Below, in pieces: positions 44,067 through 52,223 of a stretch of 54,281 bases of DNA; the first letter of the stretch is position 1, and each line of letters starts with the position of its first letter. The notes under the pieces were generated by a model. It was given only the letters and a program-made list of their open reading frames with translations, made no database searches and was not told where the DNA came from. This stretch comes from Planctomycetota bacterium (GTDB taxonomy: Bacteria; Planctomycetota; PUPC01; JACPCR01): NCBI GenBank assembly GCA_016179685.1, contig JACPCR010000086.1, positions 1-54,281 of the forward strand, read 5' to 3'. A program made the translations under genes and the position numbers.

Positions 44067-45322
44067 CCGCCTTGAGCCGGAACCTCCCAGTAATTCACGG
44101 GCATGGTCTGAGCAAGGCGGAGAGCGCCGTCGGCAGCGGCGTACACGGGGTCCTCGACGCGGCGCACCTGGACGCCGGGCCCCAGCGATGAGAGGCCATC
44201 CTCGAGCACTTGGGGCAGACCCGCAATGCGGGAACCGCCTCCTGCCAGCCAGACCTGCGACTTCAAGTCGGCCTGGAACTCGGGGTCATAACTCCCGACC
44301 ATCTGAAGGATGGCGTTCGTCAGTGGTGTCACGAGGGTACGGCAGGCCTTCCGCAGCTCCTCGGTGATCTCATGGGGGGTCGGATGCCCCTGAACGGCAA
44401 AGACGACCTGTATCGGCTCGGCCGCCTGAAGAACGGTGGCAAAACGCTCCTTGTATTCCCGAATCTGGCCTATGGAAAATTGGGCCTTGTCGTACTTCTG
44501 GCGCAAGAGCGTAGACAGGGCGCGATCGACCGAGTCGCCCGCCTCCCGCAGGGTCAGGTGATCGGTTTCCTCCGGCAGGCTGCCGTGCACCCGGCAGAGG
44601 TCCGTCGTTCCCGCGCCGATATCGACGAGCAGGGCGTGCTGAAGACTCTGAATCGAGTAGGCGACGGCGAACGGCTGGGACGTCACGTGCACGCGATCGA
44701 AAGCGCCGCGGGCGGCTTCGATCAGTGCCTTTCGATGTGAGGCGGAAATCTGCCCTGGGGTGGCGAGCGTCGCATAGACCTTCTGCCCCGTCCGAGGCTG
44801 AACGAGTCGCACGAGATGGCGAAGAAGCTGCGAGACGGCCTCGGCCGAACGGGTCTGTGCGGCCCCGGCCGCCGCGCCGCGCCCCGCCGCCACCCGTTCA
44901 TCCCCATCCAAGTGGATCACGCCCGCGTCCACGGGGTGGCACACCTCGAGCGAAAGTCGATGGCGAAGCGCGTCCTCTCCAAAAACAATCTCCTGGCCCA
45001 AGTACTGCCTGGCAATGGGGTCCTTCGGCCAACCGACAACGCTGGGCACGGTCGCCCGGCGTCCATTGGAGGCGCAAATCTTGCTCCTCGAAGTCCCTAG
45101 GTCTATCCCGGCAAACAAGGCATCCGATTCCGGTTCGGACTCCCCGGAAAAGCCCGGAGAACGGCGGCCCGGGACCGGAGAGGCGGAGGGCATCGACAAG
45201 GACGCCGATGCGGCTGCGCCCGGCGAGGACATGACGCGGCCTGCGTCGGGCGATGCCGGATGCACCGGCTCACGCACGCGGGCACGGACCGCCACGAGAA
45301 GATCTTCTTTTTCTTGGGACAT
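44063..45322 (-). CDS. MreB/MamK-like bacterial actin
   Basis: 419 residues from ATG 45322, in frame with an earlier start at 45343. Residues 1-65 are a Pro/Ser/Ala-rich low-complexity lead absent from MreB. Actin signatures follow: phosphate-1 loop LFAGIDLGTSRSKICASNG, VYATLATPGQISASHRKALIEAARGAF, phosphate-2 loop HALLVDIGAGTTDLCRVHG, REAGDSVDRALSTLL, and adenosine motif VWLAGGGSRIAGLPQVLED. The protein should bind ATP and may form filaments. It resembles MamK-type actins more than MreB, but nothing else here suggests magnetosomes. It is translationally coupled to the FHA gene and followed by mqnD. Confidence 0.82.
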   Translation of the reverse strand: MSQEKEDLLVAVRARVREPVHPASPDAGRVMSSPGAAASASLSMPSASPVPGRRSPGFSGESEPESDALFAGIDLGTSRSKICASNGRRATVPSVVGWPKDPIARQYLGQEIVFGEDALRHRLSLEVCHPVDAGVIHLDGDERVAAGRGAAAGAAQTRSAEAVSQLLRHLVRLVQPRTGQKVYATLATPGQISASHRKALIEAARGAFDRVHVTSQPFAVAYSIQSLQHALLVDIGAGTTDLCRVHGSLPEETDHLTLREAGDSVDRALSTLLRQKYDKAQFSIGQIREYKERFATVLQAAEPIQVVFAVQGHPTPHEITEELRKACRTLVTPLTNAILQMVGSYDPEFQADLKSQVWLAGGGSRIAGLPQVLEDGLSSLGPGVQVRRVEDPVYAAADGALRLAQTMPVNYWEVPAQGG

Positions 45323-45444
45323 TGAGGATTGCCTCCAGGCCATGGTCGGGGAAAAGCAGAAACACCTGAGGAGGCAATCAAGCCAGACGTCTGGGATAAA
45401 GCTTTAATTCTAGAGACTGGCCGGGAATTTTCAATTAGAATCTC

Positions 45445-45806
45445 ATGAACGCGAACGCCTGGGTGGATGAGTCGCTGATCGGCGGGATTCGGCTGAATGT
45501 GGACCACCGCAAGTTCGGCTACGACGATTGGGTAGCACATTCCGCACAGACCTACCGTAAGGCCCAGGAAAAGGTGTCCGGGTCTATCTCGACTGTGCCA
45601 TCCAGGGCAGCTACGACAAGATGGAGAACCGGCCGGCTTCGCTTCCCATCCTCAAGTCTAAGAATCCGGAACTGTTTTTCGACCTCATGGCCAACATGGT
45701 TCGGAAGATGCTCGGGACCTCGGCCGATGGCGTCGTGTACTACGAGCATTGCGGCAACGACGAGCGGACCTGGCGCACCCTGCATGCGGCCCATTCCAGC
45801 GCATAG
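45445..45806 (+). pseudogene. frameshifted small gene of unknown family
   Basis: ATG 45445 opens NANAWVDESLIGGIRLNVD and HRKFGYDDWVAHSAQTYRKAQEK. At the GGAAAAGG run (45568-45575) the plausible protein shifts by -1. It continues VRVYLDCAIQGSYDKMENRP, LPILKSKNPELFFDLMANMVRKMLG, ADGVVYYEHCGNDERTWRTL and stops at 45806. In the original frame the continuation is Ser/Arg/Thr-rich shadow. Together the two pieces give about 120 residues. A base-call error in the A-run, a true mutation, or a -1 programmed shift at A-AAG are all possible. I do not recognise the family. Divergent from the actin gene. Confidence 0.6.
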
Positions 45807-45843
45807 AGACAGGAGCGTGATTTACGAAGTTGTTTCTGAGTAG

Positions 45844-46899
45844 CTACAGGGGCATCCGGCTTCCATAGACCTCTGCCGGCCCGAAAACTGCCGGGTACGA
45901 GGGCCGCAGGAATTTGCGGACTTCCCAGCAGAGGTGGCATTTCTGGGGGTAACCGGCGCGGGCGCGGTAGCCGCGTTCGGTCGCGAGATCGAGAAGTCCA
46001 TAAGGGCCCCGCTCGGAGACACGCCGGACGATTTCGGATCGGCCCCAGAATTCCGTGGCCATCAAGGCAGGCAGCGGCGTCTCCCTCGCGTTCCCCAGCA
46101 CGATCCCGCAGCACGTCTGGATATTGCCATAGGGATCGATGTGAATCTCCCACATCCTCTCCGGATCAAACTCGCTGGCGCAGTCCGCGGTGTGGTTCGA
46201 CCCGTGCCACAGGGGGTCCTGAGCCAGATCGGACAATGGGCGGTCGGGGAAAAAATGGGCGAGCTGCTCGCCCGCACGGCCGACGAGCCTGGGCGGATGT
46301 TGCCGAGTAAAGTGGGCGAGGCGTTCGCGGTCGCGCCCGATGTCGTTCATTTCCCGGAGCTTCTCGATGCTGGCGTCGGAGGCGATGACGTTGGGCCGGC
46401 CAAATATGTCGACGGCCAGACGAAACGCCCGGGCGCGGTTCTCTGGTGGGAAGAAAACCTGGTGATAAGGATCGGCGCTGAACAGCATGCCCTGCACGCC
46501 CGCGCCCCTCAGTGCCTGGAATCGTTCAATGCCCAGCTCGTCCGAGACGCACCAGCGGGCATTGGACTCGATGAAGTGGGGGGCGATTCCCTCCTGGTCC
46601 GCGGCCCGGCACAGAGCCAGAACCGAGTCGAAGTAGAGCAGAGCCTCTCCACCGGCGATGTGGATCACCCGGCCGGTCTGGTGGAGCTGCCTCAAAAACT
46701 CCAGCCCGTCCTCATGGCTCACGCGTCGATCGGGTTGCTGCGGCCCGCACTGGAATAGGCAGTGCTTGCACGCCAGATCACAACGATACGTGTACAGCAG
46801 GCTGGCCACGTGCTTGAGACCGATGGCCCGGGCAACACCTTCCGCCGCAATCACTTGGGCTACGGGCCGGGTGTCTCGAGTGCTCGCTTTCTGGCTCAT
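45844..46899 (-). CDS. radical SAM protein with C-terminal Cys cluster
   Basis: 351 residues. Radical SAM motif C40-x3-C44-x2-C47 in TYRCDLACKHCLFQC, followed by the GGEALLYFD segment that corresponds to the GGEP SAM-binding motif. The fold then continues with FSADPYHQVFFPPENRA. The C-terminus has NIQTCCGIVLGNA, and CHLCWEVRKFLRPSYP, a SPASM/twitch-like arrangement that may hold a second iron-sulfur cluster. Such enzymes often modify peptides or proteins, or mature other enzymes. No precursor peptide is seen next to it. Divergent from the UroD-like gene across a 181-bp gap. Confidence 0.88.
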   Translation of the reverse strand: MSQKASTRDTRPVAQVIAAEGVARAIGLKHVASLLYTYRCDLACKHCLFQCGPQQPDRRVSHEDGLEFLRQLHQTGRVIHIAGGEALLYFDSVLALCRAADQEGIAPHFIESNARWCVSDELGIERFQALRGAGVQGMLFSADPYHQVFFPPENRARAFRLAVDIFGRPNVIASDASIEKLREMNDIGRDRERLAHFTRQHPPRLVGRAGEQLAHFFPDRPLSDLAQDPLWHGSNHTADCASEFDPERMWEIHIDPYGNIQTCCGIVLGNARETPLPALMATEFWGRSEIVRRVSERGPYGLLDLATERGYRARAGYPQKCHLCWEVRKFLRPSYPAVFGPAEVYGSRMPL

Positions 46900-47080
46900 G
46901 GAAATACGGACTCATGGGTGAAGGAATGGAAAGGAACGTGCAGGGATCAGCTTTTCGGGTGAGTCTAAGGGATGGAAACCATGCAAAATATGCGCGGTCC
47001 GTTGGCCAGGTAACACGAAAAACATCCTGTGCGGCAAATTCTGTACGCGGGACAAACAATGCCATTTCGGGGAGGAATTC

Positions 47081-48268
47081 ATGAAAAATTCTGAAGACTC
47101 GTCTTTGGACTCCATGGTGTCCAGCTCGCGCGTGTTCGAGCGCGTTCGCCCCAGTCAGGGCTTTGGCGGCGAGATGGATTCTGATGTTTGGGAACGCATC
47201 AGCCGCGCGATGAACTTCGAGGAGGCCGACCGCGTTCCTATCTGGGACTATTTGGACAACCGGGGGATCGTCGAGCACCTGGGCCAGCCCGGAGACGATT
47301 ACGCCCAGGGCATGGTCAGGGTCTACCATACGCTTGGAATCGATCTGTGCCGCGGGTACGGGGGCTCCTTCAAGGAGGAACAAGAAGGGGAGTGGACCGG
47401 TGAGGGCAGGGTGAGGCATCGCATCTCCGGGCGCACCCAGTGGAAGATGGGCTACGAGATACAAAGCCTGGGGGAGCTGAAGTCCTATGCTCTCGATCCG
47501 GTCAGCCTGGACTGGATACGGCAGCAATGGGTCCCGGCGATCCGGGAGCAGCAGCGCCGCTTCGCACCCCGGACGTTCTACGTGCCTGGGCACGGGATGG
47601 GCTTCCATGGGACCTATGCGCTCATGGGTCTGCAATTCTTTTCTTACGCCCTTTATGACGCGCCCGGAGAGATTGAACGCCTGCTGGAGAGCAACGGAGA
47701 AAACGCCCATCGCTTCGCCCGGGTGGCGGCTGAGGAGCGGCTCGGGCCGATCTACTTCATCGGCGACGATATTGCTTACAAGGACAAGTTGATGTTCTCG
47801 CTTTCATTTCTCCGGCGCACCTTCATCCCCATGCTCCGGCGCTGCATCGAACCTCTCCACCAGCACGGCATCAAGGTCGTCTATCACAGCGACGGCAACC
47901 TGTGGGAGATACTGGACGACATGATCGAGGCCGGCATTGACGGGCTGAACCCCATCGAGCCTTTGGCCGGGATGACCCTGAACGCCTTGAAGCGGCGTTA
48001 CGGCCGAAGGCTGCTCCTGGTCGGAGGCATGGACTGTTCGCAGCTTCTGCCGCTGGGAACGCCGGACGATATCCGGGATGCCGTAAAAGAAGCCATGCGA
48101 GCGGCGGCGCCCGGCGGTGGCCTGTTCATCGGGTCCTCTTCGGAGATCGTTCCCAGCACCCCGGTCCGGAACATCCTGGCCTTCTACCAGGCCTGCCGGG
48201 AGTACGGGCGCTATCCCGTGCGGGGAATCGATACTCCAGCGGACCTCATCGACCGCACGAAGCGCTGA
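47081..48268 (+). CDS. uroporphyrinogen decarboxylase-family (methyltransferase-like) protein
   Basis: 395 residues from ATG 47081, with GGGGAGG eight bases upstream. The C-terminal two thirds follow the UroD/MtbA TIM-barrel: YFIGDDIAYKDKLMFS, HQHGIKVVYHSDGNLWEILDDMIEAGIDGLNPIEP, YGRRLLLVGGMDCSQLLPLGTPDDIRDAVKEAMR and LFIGSSSEIVPSTPVRNILAFYQACREYGRYP. The N-terminus is not that of HemE. Such proteins are usually zinc-dependent methyltransferases acting with corrinoid proteins, as in O-demethylation or methylamine use. There is no corrinoid protein adjacent, although a cobalamin adenosyltransferase lies at 11 kb. Substrate unknown. Confidence 0.88.
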   Translation: MKNSEDSSLDSMVSSSRVFERVRPSQGFGGEMDSDVWERISRAMNFEEADRVPIWDYLDNRGIVEHLGQPGDDYAQGMVRVYHTLGIDLCRGYGGSFKEEQEGEWTGEGRVRHRISGRTQWKMGYEIQSLGELKSYALDPVSLDWIRQQWVPAIREQQRRFAPRTFYVPGHGMGFHGTYALMGLQFFSYALYDAPGEIERLLESNGENAHRFARVAAEERLGPIYFIGDDIAYKDKLMFSLSFLRRTFIPMLRRCIEPLHQHGIKVVYHSDGNLWEILDDMIEAGIDGLNPIEPLAGMTLNALKRRYGRRLLLVGGMDCSQLLPLGTPDDIRDAVKEAMRAAAPGGGLFIGSSSEIVPSTPVRNILAFYQACREYGRYPVRGIDTPADLIDRTKR

Positions 48269-48284
48269 GCCTGCAAAGAGAGAA

Positions 48285-48627
48285 TTGCGTCTGGGGCAAG
48301 GCCGCCGGCGAGTTGCGCGAGGCAGGCCATGATGTGATTCGGGCCGGCGCATGGCACAAGACCCGGGCGATGAAACGATTTTGAAGCGGGCTCACGGCGA
48401 AGGCAGAATTCTGGTCACCCTCGACAAAGACTTCGGAGAACTGGCCATTGTTCGCGGTCACCCGTACGGCGGAATCGTGCGTATCGTGAACATTTCCGCC
48501 AGCCAGCGTGATAGCGCGAGTGGTGAGCCTTTACTGCAACGGCCTTCGCGCCGGGGCCGTTGTCACCGTGGAAGCCGGACGCGTGCGCATCCGACCCCCT
48601 GAGAATCCGCCGCCCGATTTCTCTTGA
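48285..48627 (+). pseudogene. decayed DUF5615 (PIN-like toxin) gene
   Basis: Three pieces of a DUF5615 protein are found in order in two frames. The first, in the frame of 48301, is AAGELREAGHDVIRAGAWHKT. The second, starting at ATG 48351, is DPGDETILKRAHGEGRILVTLDKDFGELAIVRGHPYGGIVRIVN. The third, back in the first frame from 48511, is IARVVSLYCNGLRAGAVVTVEAGRVRIRP, ending at TGA 48625. A full protein needs two compensating shifts, and the N-terminal LDEN region is degraded. The VTLDKDFGE motif is the PIN-like core. No antitoxin partner is seen. It follows the UroD-like gene directly. Confidence 0.75.
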
Positions 48628-48675
48628 CGACCGTCCGCTGCCCTCCCTTGGACCGGGACAGGCATCTTCTCGGCT

Positions 48676-49575
48676 TCAGCCGCCCGCCCGCAGCGCATCG
48701 ATGGCCACGCGGCTTCGCCTCAAGTAGGCCCGCAGCTCCTCCAGTCCATAGTCCCGCGCCAGCCCTCTCGCACTCACCCCGGGTCGCTTCGCCCGCAGCA
48801 CGAACCATTGCTCCAATTCCATCCACTGCTCCTGCTCGACGTCCGACCCGTGCTCCTTCAGCAGCTTGTCCCGCTTCCCCAAGTTGAAATTCTGATGATA
48901 GATGCCCCGATCCAGGTCCAAAGTCACCCGCGTCACGTTCAGCGGCTGACGCTGCTCATACAGCATTCTTGATCCCGTAATGTCGTATACGAGGCAATCG
49001 CACCGATAGGTGGACGTGACGATGTAATAATGATGGTTGATCGCGTGCGCCTGGAGGCTCGACCCCGCGGAATACGCGCTCGGCCAGACGACCAGCTCGG
49101 CTCCGAGACCGGCCAGCTCGTCCCAGACCGAAGGGAAGTTGACGTCGAAACAGGTGGCGAAGCCGACGCGGCCGAAGTCCGCCTCGAAGACCGCCGCGTC
49201 CCGGCCCGGGCGCACCGGCGGCTTCAAGTCATACTCGGACCAGTAGGGATAGATTTTATCGTAGACGCAGGAGACCCTGCCCCGGCGGTCCAGGACCACG
49301 ACGGAATTCAGTCGCCGTTCGCCGTCCGTGCGGTCGATCGGGCAGACCACGTGGCAGCGGTGTCGCCCGGCCAAATCCTTCATGGCCGAGACCAGGCGGC
49401 CTTCGAGCCGCTCGGGGATGCCGGACTGACCCAGGCAGGTCTCGGGCAAGGTGATCAAATCCGCCCCACGAGCGGCCTCGGCCTCGACCAGGCCAGCGAT
49501 CTCCTCGATGCCCTTGCCGGGCGCAAAGCTGATGGAAACGACTCGGACGGGACGGCCGATGGATGGCTCAGTCAT
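48676..49575 (-). CDS. carbon-nitrogen hydrolase (nitrilase superfamily)
   Basis: 299 residues. The catalytic triad is visible: E45 in LITLPETCLG, K107 in CVYDKIYPYW, and C142 in GFATCFDVNFP. The segments VVCPIDRTDGERRLNSVVVLDRRG and LVVWPSAYSAG fit the alpha-beta-beta-alpha fold. The C-terminal ~60 residues (KLLKEHGSDVEQEQWMELEQWFVLR, GLARDYGLEELRAYLRRSR) extend the usual domain. Members hydrolyse amides or nitriles in the cytoplasm; the specific substrate is not evident. Repeats of GTGTCAGG lie directly upstream of its start. Confidence 0.9.
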   Translation of the reverse strand: MTEPSIGRPVRVVSISFAPGKGIEEIAGLVEAEAARGADLITLPETCLGQSGIPERLEGRLVSAMKDLAGRHRCHVVCPIDRTDGERRLNSVVVLDRRGRVSCVYDKIYPYWSEYDLKPPVRPGRDAAVFEADFGRVGFATCFDVNFPSVWDELAGLGAELVVWPSAYSAGSSLQAHAINHHYYIVTSTYRCDCLVYDITGSRMLYEQRQPLNVTRVTLDLDRGIYHQNFNLGKRDKLLKEHGSDVEQEQWMELEQWFVLRAKRPGVSARGLARDYGLEELRAYLRRSRVAIDALRAGG

Positions 49576-49576
49576 G

Positions 49577-49605
49577 GTGTCAGGTGTCAGGTGTCAGCTG
49601 TCAGG
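49577..49605. repeat. short tandem GTGTCAG repeat
   Basis: GTGTCAG repeated three times followed by CTGTCAGG, immediately upstream of the C-N hydrolase start. Related wording (GTGTCCGGTGTCGGGAGTCAG) occurs near 50010. Confidence 0.65.
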
Positions 49606-49653
49606 TGCCCGAGGGCGGGAGTCGAATTCAAGGCCCCACGAGGATCAGGGTAC

Positions 49654-49673
49654 GGAAGTGCGGGTACACTTCC
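49654..49673. repeat. AAGTGC-type hairpin
   Basis: GGAAGTG (49654-49660) and CACTTCC (49667-49673), perfect 7-bp arms around CGGGTA. Located just after the Uma2 remnant. Confidence 0.65.
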
Positions 49674-49684
49674 CTCCTCGAGTA

Positions 49685-49955
49685 CTAATCCAGGACTTCG
49701 AAGACCTCCAATGCGGTGAACTGGCAAGCCAGGTCGAGGGACTTCAAAACGGCGCTTTCGAAGGTCTCATCACCCCGAAACTGGCCCAGCTTGCCCTGGG
49801 CAAAGTAGTGGATCGTAATCGCTCGCCGTGGAATGTCCACGATCCAATTCTCCGGGACCCCAGCCGCCTGGTACTCCTTCCGCACGCTCGGAAGTCTCCG
49901 GGAGAGCCAGGAATTCCTGGACGGTCATTTTGGAAAGGCTGGGGACGACGGGCAT
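49685..49955 (-). pseudogene. Uma2 family remnant with internal deletion
   Basis: The minus strand from ATG 49955 encodes a typical Uma2 N-terminus (PSLSKMTVQEFLALPETSERAE). After a frame change near 49890 comes the typical Uma2 C-terminal end: RKEYQAAGVPENWIVDIPRR, AITIHYFAQGKLGQFRGDETFES and a final FTALEVFEVLD to 49685. The central catalytic part (about 90-100 residues) is missing. It is related in family, not closely in sequence, to the intact gene at 2189. Confidence 0.8.
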
Positions 49956-50313
49956 GGCGGAATCCCATCCAAAGTGGGTGATGCACGCAGCGCGGCAGGA
50001 CACGAACAGGTGTCCGGTGTCGGGAGTCAGAGGTCCGAGGGCCAGAGTCCAATTTGAAGACTCACACCGAAGCAGTATAGCGGACCGCGGGAGAATCTTC
50101 AGCCCGCGGCTTCGTAAGTCAACGATGGCGTCCTGCTGAACGCGCCGCCGAGGGCGGCGTACTGGAGTTTGGCACTTCTCTGGCTGCGTTCCCAGAAGTC
50201 ACGAGGGCCGGACTCGGCGGGTCCCTTGATGAGGTGGCCTCCCCAGGACGGGCAAGCTGGTTGGAGACCCTCCCGCTGAGAATCACAATTTGACTTGCAT
50301 TTTTTGTTTTTTT

Positions 50314-50336
50314 GAATGCGCTATAATTTGCGCATT
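50314..50336 (+). promoter_or_regulatory. candidate -10 box inside a 7-bp inverted repeat
   Basis: TATAAT (50322-50327) lies between AATGCGC (about 50315-50321) and GCGCATT (about 50330-50336). No -35 at standard spacing is convincing; TTGACT at 50290 is 26 bp away. The repeat could be an operator overlapping the promoter. Confidence 0.45.
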
Positions 50337-50380
50337 GACTTCAAACAGTGAGGGCCCCTTTACACAGGAATCGGTACGTC

Positions 50381-50488
50381 ATGAAAATCTTCGCAACACC
50401 ACAAGCAGGAATTCCTGCCTGACCGCGAGCCCTACGGGGGACCGGTCTGAGAGGTGAGTCTATCGTCGCAGCGACTCGGCTGAGGAGG
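50381..50488 (+). ncRNA. structured 5' leader, candidate cis-regulatory RNA
   Basis: Three stems in a row: GCAGG-AATT-CCTGC (50405-50418); GACCG/CGGTC (50421-50425 / 50443-50447) enclosing CCC-TAC-GGG; and GAGTC/GACTC (50456-50460 / 50473-50477) overlapping GTCGC-A-GCGAC. A GAGGAGG ribosome binding site follows. A 13-codon reading frame (ATG 50381, stop 50422) begins with MKIFATPQ. No known riboswitch core was matched by eye. Confidence 0.35.
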
Positions 50489-50492
50489 TAAC

Positions 50493-51233
50493 ATGATGAA
50501 GCCAACAATCATTTTGTTGATGGCTTCGGCTCTGGGTGTCGGTTGTGCGCAGCCGTTCGATCCGAGTTGCTGGCCGTGCAACACTCCCGACCCGTTTTTC
50601 ATCGCACCCGGGCCCTCGGGAATCCCAAGGGTAAGCTTACCCAGCCGGCGCGAGGCCCCATCCTCGAAGTCTCCGAAACTGCCAGGAGATTTCTCGAGGC
50701 AGCAGATGCTTGACCTGTTCGAAGAGCTGAGCCGAATCTCCGATGAGAGCAGCGGGGACCCGCGTGTGAAAAGCCAACAGCAAGAAGGAATAGAGCGGCG
50801 TATTCAGGCGTTGATGGAGCCCCAGGGAGTCTTCGAGCAGGCCAAGTCACTCGTTCAGAATGGCTCATATGATCAGGCCCAACCGCTCATTCTGGCTCTC
50901 CTGCAAAACCCGGACGTCTCCCAGAATAAGGCTGCACCTCTTTTCCTCTTGGCGACGTGTCAGCTTGGCCTTGGGCTTCCCGATCAATGCGAGAAAACGA
51001 TCCAAGCGGCGCTGCCTTCAGAGATGCCCCCAGCGCTGCGGGCCAAGACTCTGTACCTTCTGGCGCACTCTCTCCTGATGCAGGGGCGTAGTGAAGACGC
51101 CGCGGCCGTTCTGGCTGATGTGGAGCGAATCCCGGGTAACGATTCCTTGAAGAAACGGGCCTCGGACCTGAGGGAGGGTCTCGAGGGCGCCACCTTCTAC
51201 ACCGGCAAATCTTGCGGGGATCGAGGCAGGTAG
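50493..51233 (+). CDS. exported (probable lipoprotein) TPR-like protein
   Basis: 246 residues from ATG 50493 (ATG 50496 is equivalent), with GAGGAGG five bases upstream. The N-terminus MMKPTIILLMASALGVGC-AQ is a signal peptide ending in a plausible lipobox Cys18. A Pro/Ser-rich linker follows to ~70. Residues ~105-235 are TPR-like helical repeats (VFEQAKSLVQNGSYDQAQPLILALLQNPDV, APLFLLATCQLGLGLPDQCEKTIQAAL, LLAHSLLMQGRSEDAAAVLADVERI). It probably serves as a periplasmic scaffold for its neighbours. First gene of a likely unit with the Cys-rich protein 65 bp downstream. Confidence 0.75.
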   Translation: MMKPTIILLMASALGVGCAQPFDPSCWPCNTPDPFFIAPGPSGIPRVSLPSRREAPSSKSPKLPGDFSRQQMLDLFEELSRISDESSGDPRVKSQQQEGIERRIQALMEPQGVFEQAKSLVQNGSYDQAQPLILALLQNPDVSQNKAAPLFLLATCQLGLGLPDQCEKTIQAALPSEMPPALRAKTLYLLAHSLLMQGRSEDAAAVLADVERIPGNDSLKKRASDLREGLEGATFYTGKSCGDRGR

Positions 51234-51297
51234 GCCCACAGTTCGGTCTTTGGGTCAGCAGCCGGTATCTTCCTGCACGTTTGGGGAGATTCAAGCC

Positions 51298-51915
51298 GTG
51301 AAACTTATTCAACGTCAATTTCGGTGGATCGGCCAGGTGCACCTCATGGTTCTGCCTATGGCGACACTGTTCGTTGGACTTTACCCGATGAAGTCTCCAG
51401 TGAAGCTCCAAGGTTTCGAAGAAAGCAAGATCAGAGGGTCCGGCAACTGTAAGCATAAAGACCCCTGGAAGAATTGTGTGGGTCCCTGTTGCACTTGTGA
51501 TAGGTTCTGGCACCAGTTGGACGGGCTCTTCAATAGGGAATGTACGCTTTTGGAGGTTTTCAACTGGAATTCAAACTCCAATCCATCGAGCTGGCCAGGT
51601 TACTGCGTTGAAATTCTTGGAGAGCATGTGTGTCAAAACGATTTCTGCATGATGGGCAAAAAACGACAATGCTACAAACGGTTCGATTGTAAAAATCCTC
51701 CGGACGTTCTGATCAAAAAGTTTCCAAATGTCGAGTGTCAAGCAGCAGGGAAACCGGTTACTGTGTATACGCCGGGGGATGCAGCTGACAATGGTGATAC
51801 GATTACGGATATATCATCGCCTCAGCAGGAAAATTTCGACGACACTTTCAACAGTCAATGTCGTCCCGAAAACGGGGGGCCGGACAGGCCACCTGTATGT
51901 CCACCGCATCCGTAA
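51298..51915 (+). CDS. exported Cys-rich protein
   Basis: 205 residues from GTG 51298, which has GGGGAG eleven bases upstream. A signal or anchor segment comes first (WIGQVHLMVLPMATLFVGLY). The mature part has about 14 cysteines, clustered as NCVGPCCTCDRFW, GYCVEILGEHVCQNDFC, RQCYKRFDCKNPP and QCRPENGG...VCPPHP. That number and the polar, Asn-rich spacing point to a disulfide-stabilised extracellular protein. The C-terminal ~50 residues are acidic and disordered-looking. GC content is near 48 %, well below the window norm. I do not recognise the family. Confidence 0.7.
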   Translation: MKLIQRQFRWIGQVHLMVLPMATLFVGLYPMKSPVKLQGFEESKIRGSGNCKHKDPWKNCVGPCCTCDRFWHQLDGLFNRECTLLEVFNWNSNSNPSSWPGYCVEILGEHVCQNDFCMMGKKRQCYKRFDCKNPPDVLIKKFPNVECQAAGKPVTVYTPGDAADNGDTITDISSPQQENFDDTFNSQCRPENGGPDRPPVCPPHP

Positions 51916-52223
51916 CTGCTTAGTGAAAAAGCTGTGTGACACGTGGATTTCTATCAGCAGACCTGAAAAGATGAGTGCCACAGGAGCCAGAATCGGCGTT
52001 CACAGAGCCGAGTCGGAACGTAAGAACTTAGTGAAACCAGCGAGCTGCCCCTTCCTAGACAGCCCCAAAGGGGCGAAATAACAAAGCCCAGGCCAAGTCC
52101 GCCTCCGGCGGACGTCGGCCTGGGTAAAGTAATAGGAATGATGATTTGCGCCCTGTAGGGGCGAAATAATGGTTTCGCTAAGTAGTTACGTCGGAACAAA
52201 GGACAAAAAAAAAGCCCAATCGC
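51916..52223. other. low-GC intergenic region with palindromic cluster
   Basis: 308 bp, mostly non-coding. It holds two copies of a GGGGCGAAATAA-ending hairpin and a long GC-rich stem between them (52062-52171). No gene was supported. Confidence 0.55.
52062..52171. repeat. cluster of three hairpins with GGGGCGAAATAA ends
   Basis: GCCCC-AAA-GGGGC followed by GAAATAA (52062-52081); a central stem AGCCCAGGCC ... GGCCTGGGT (52085-52125) with inner TCCGCC/GGCGGA; then GCCC-TGTA-GGGGC followed by GAAATAA (52151-52170). The two outer hairpins share their 3' flank, giving a compact palindromic element. Confidence 0.65.

Larger units (their letters stand above)
49956..50492. other. intergenic region with promoter and structured leader
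   Basis: 537 bp. The left part has low-complexity AG/TC tracts. The right part (50281-50492) is AT-rich, then palindromic: a TATAAT flanked by AATGCGC / GCGCATT, followed by hairpins up to the ribosome binding site of the lipoprotein gene. Confidence 0.6.

Noticed and set aside
44063..45322. Magnetosome gene mamK
   Set aside because: The actin is MamK-like by pattern, but no other magnetosome gene is near, so the symbol was not used.
50381..50492. c-di-GMP (GEMM) riboswitch
   Set aside because: Some spacing is similar, but the conserved GCAAAGCC and tetraloop-receptor segments are absent.
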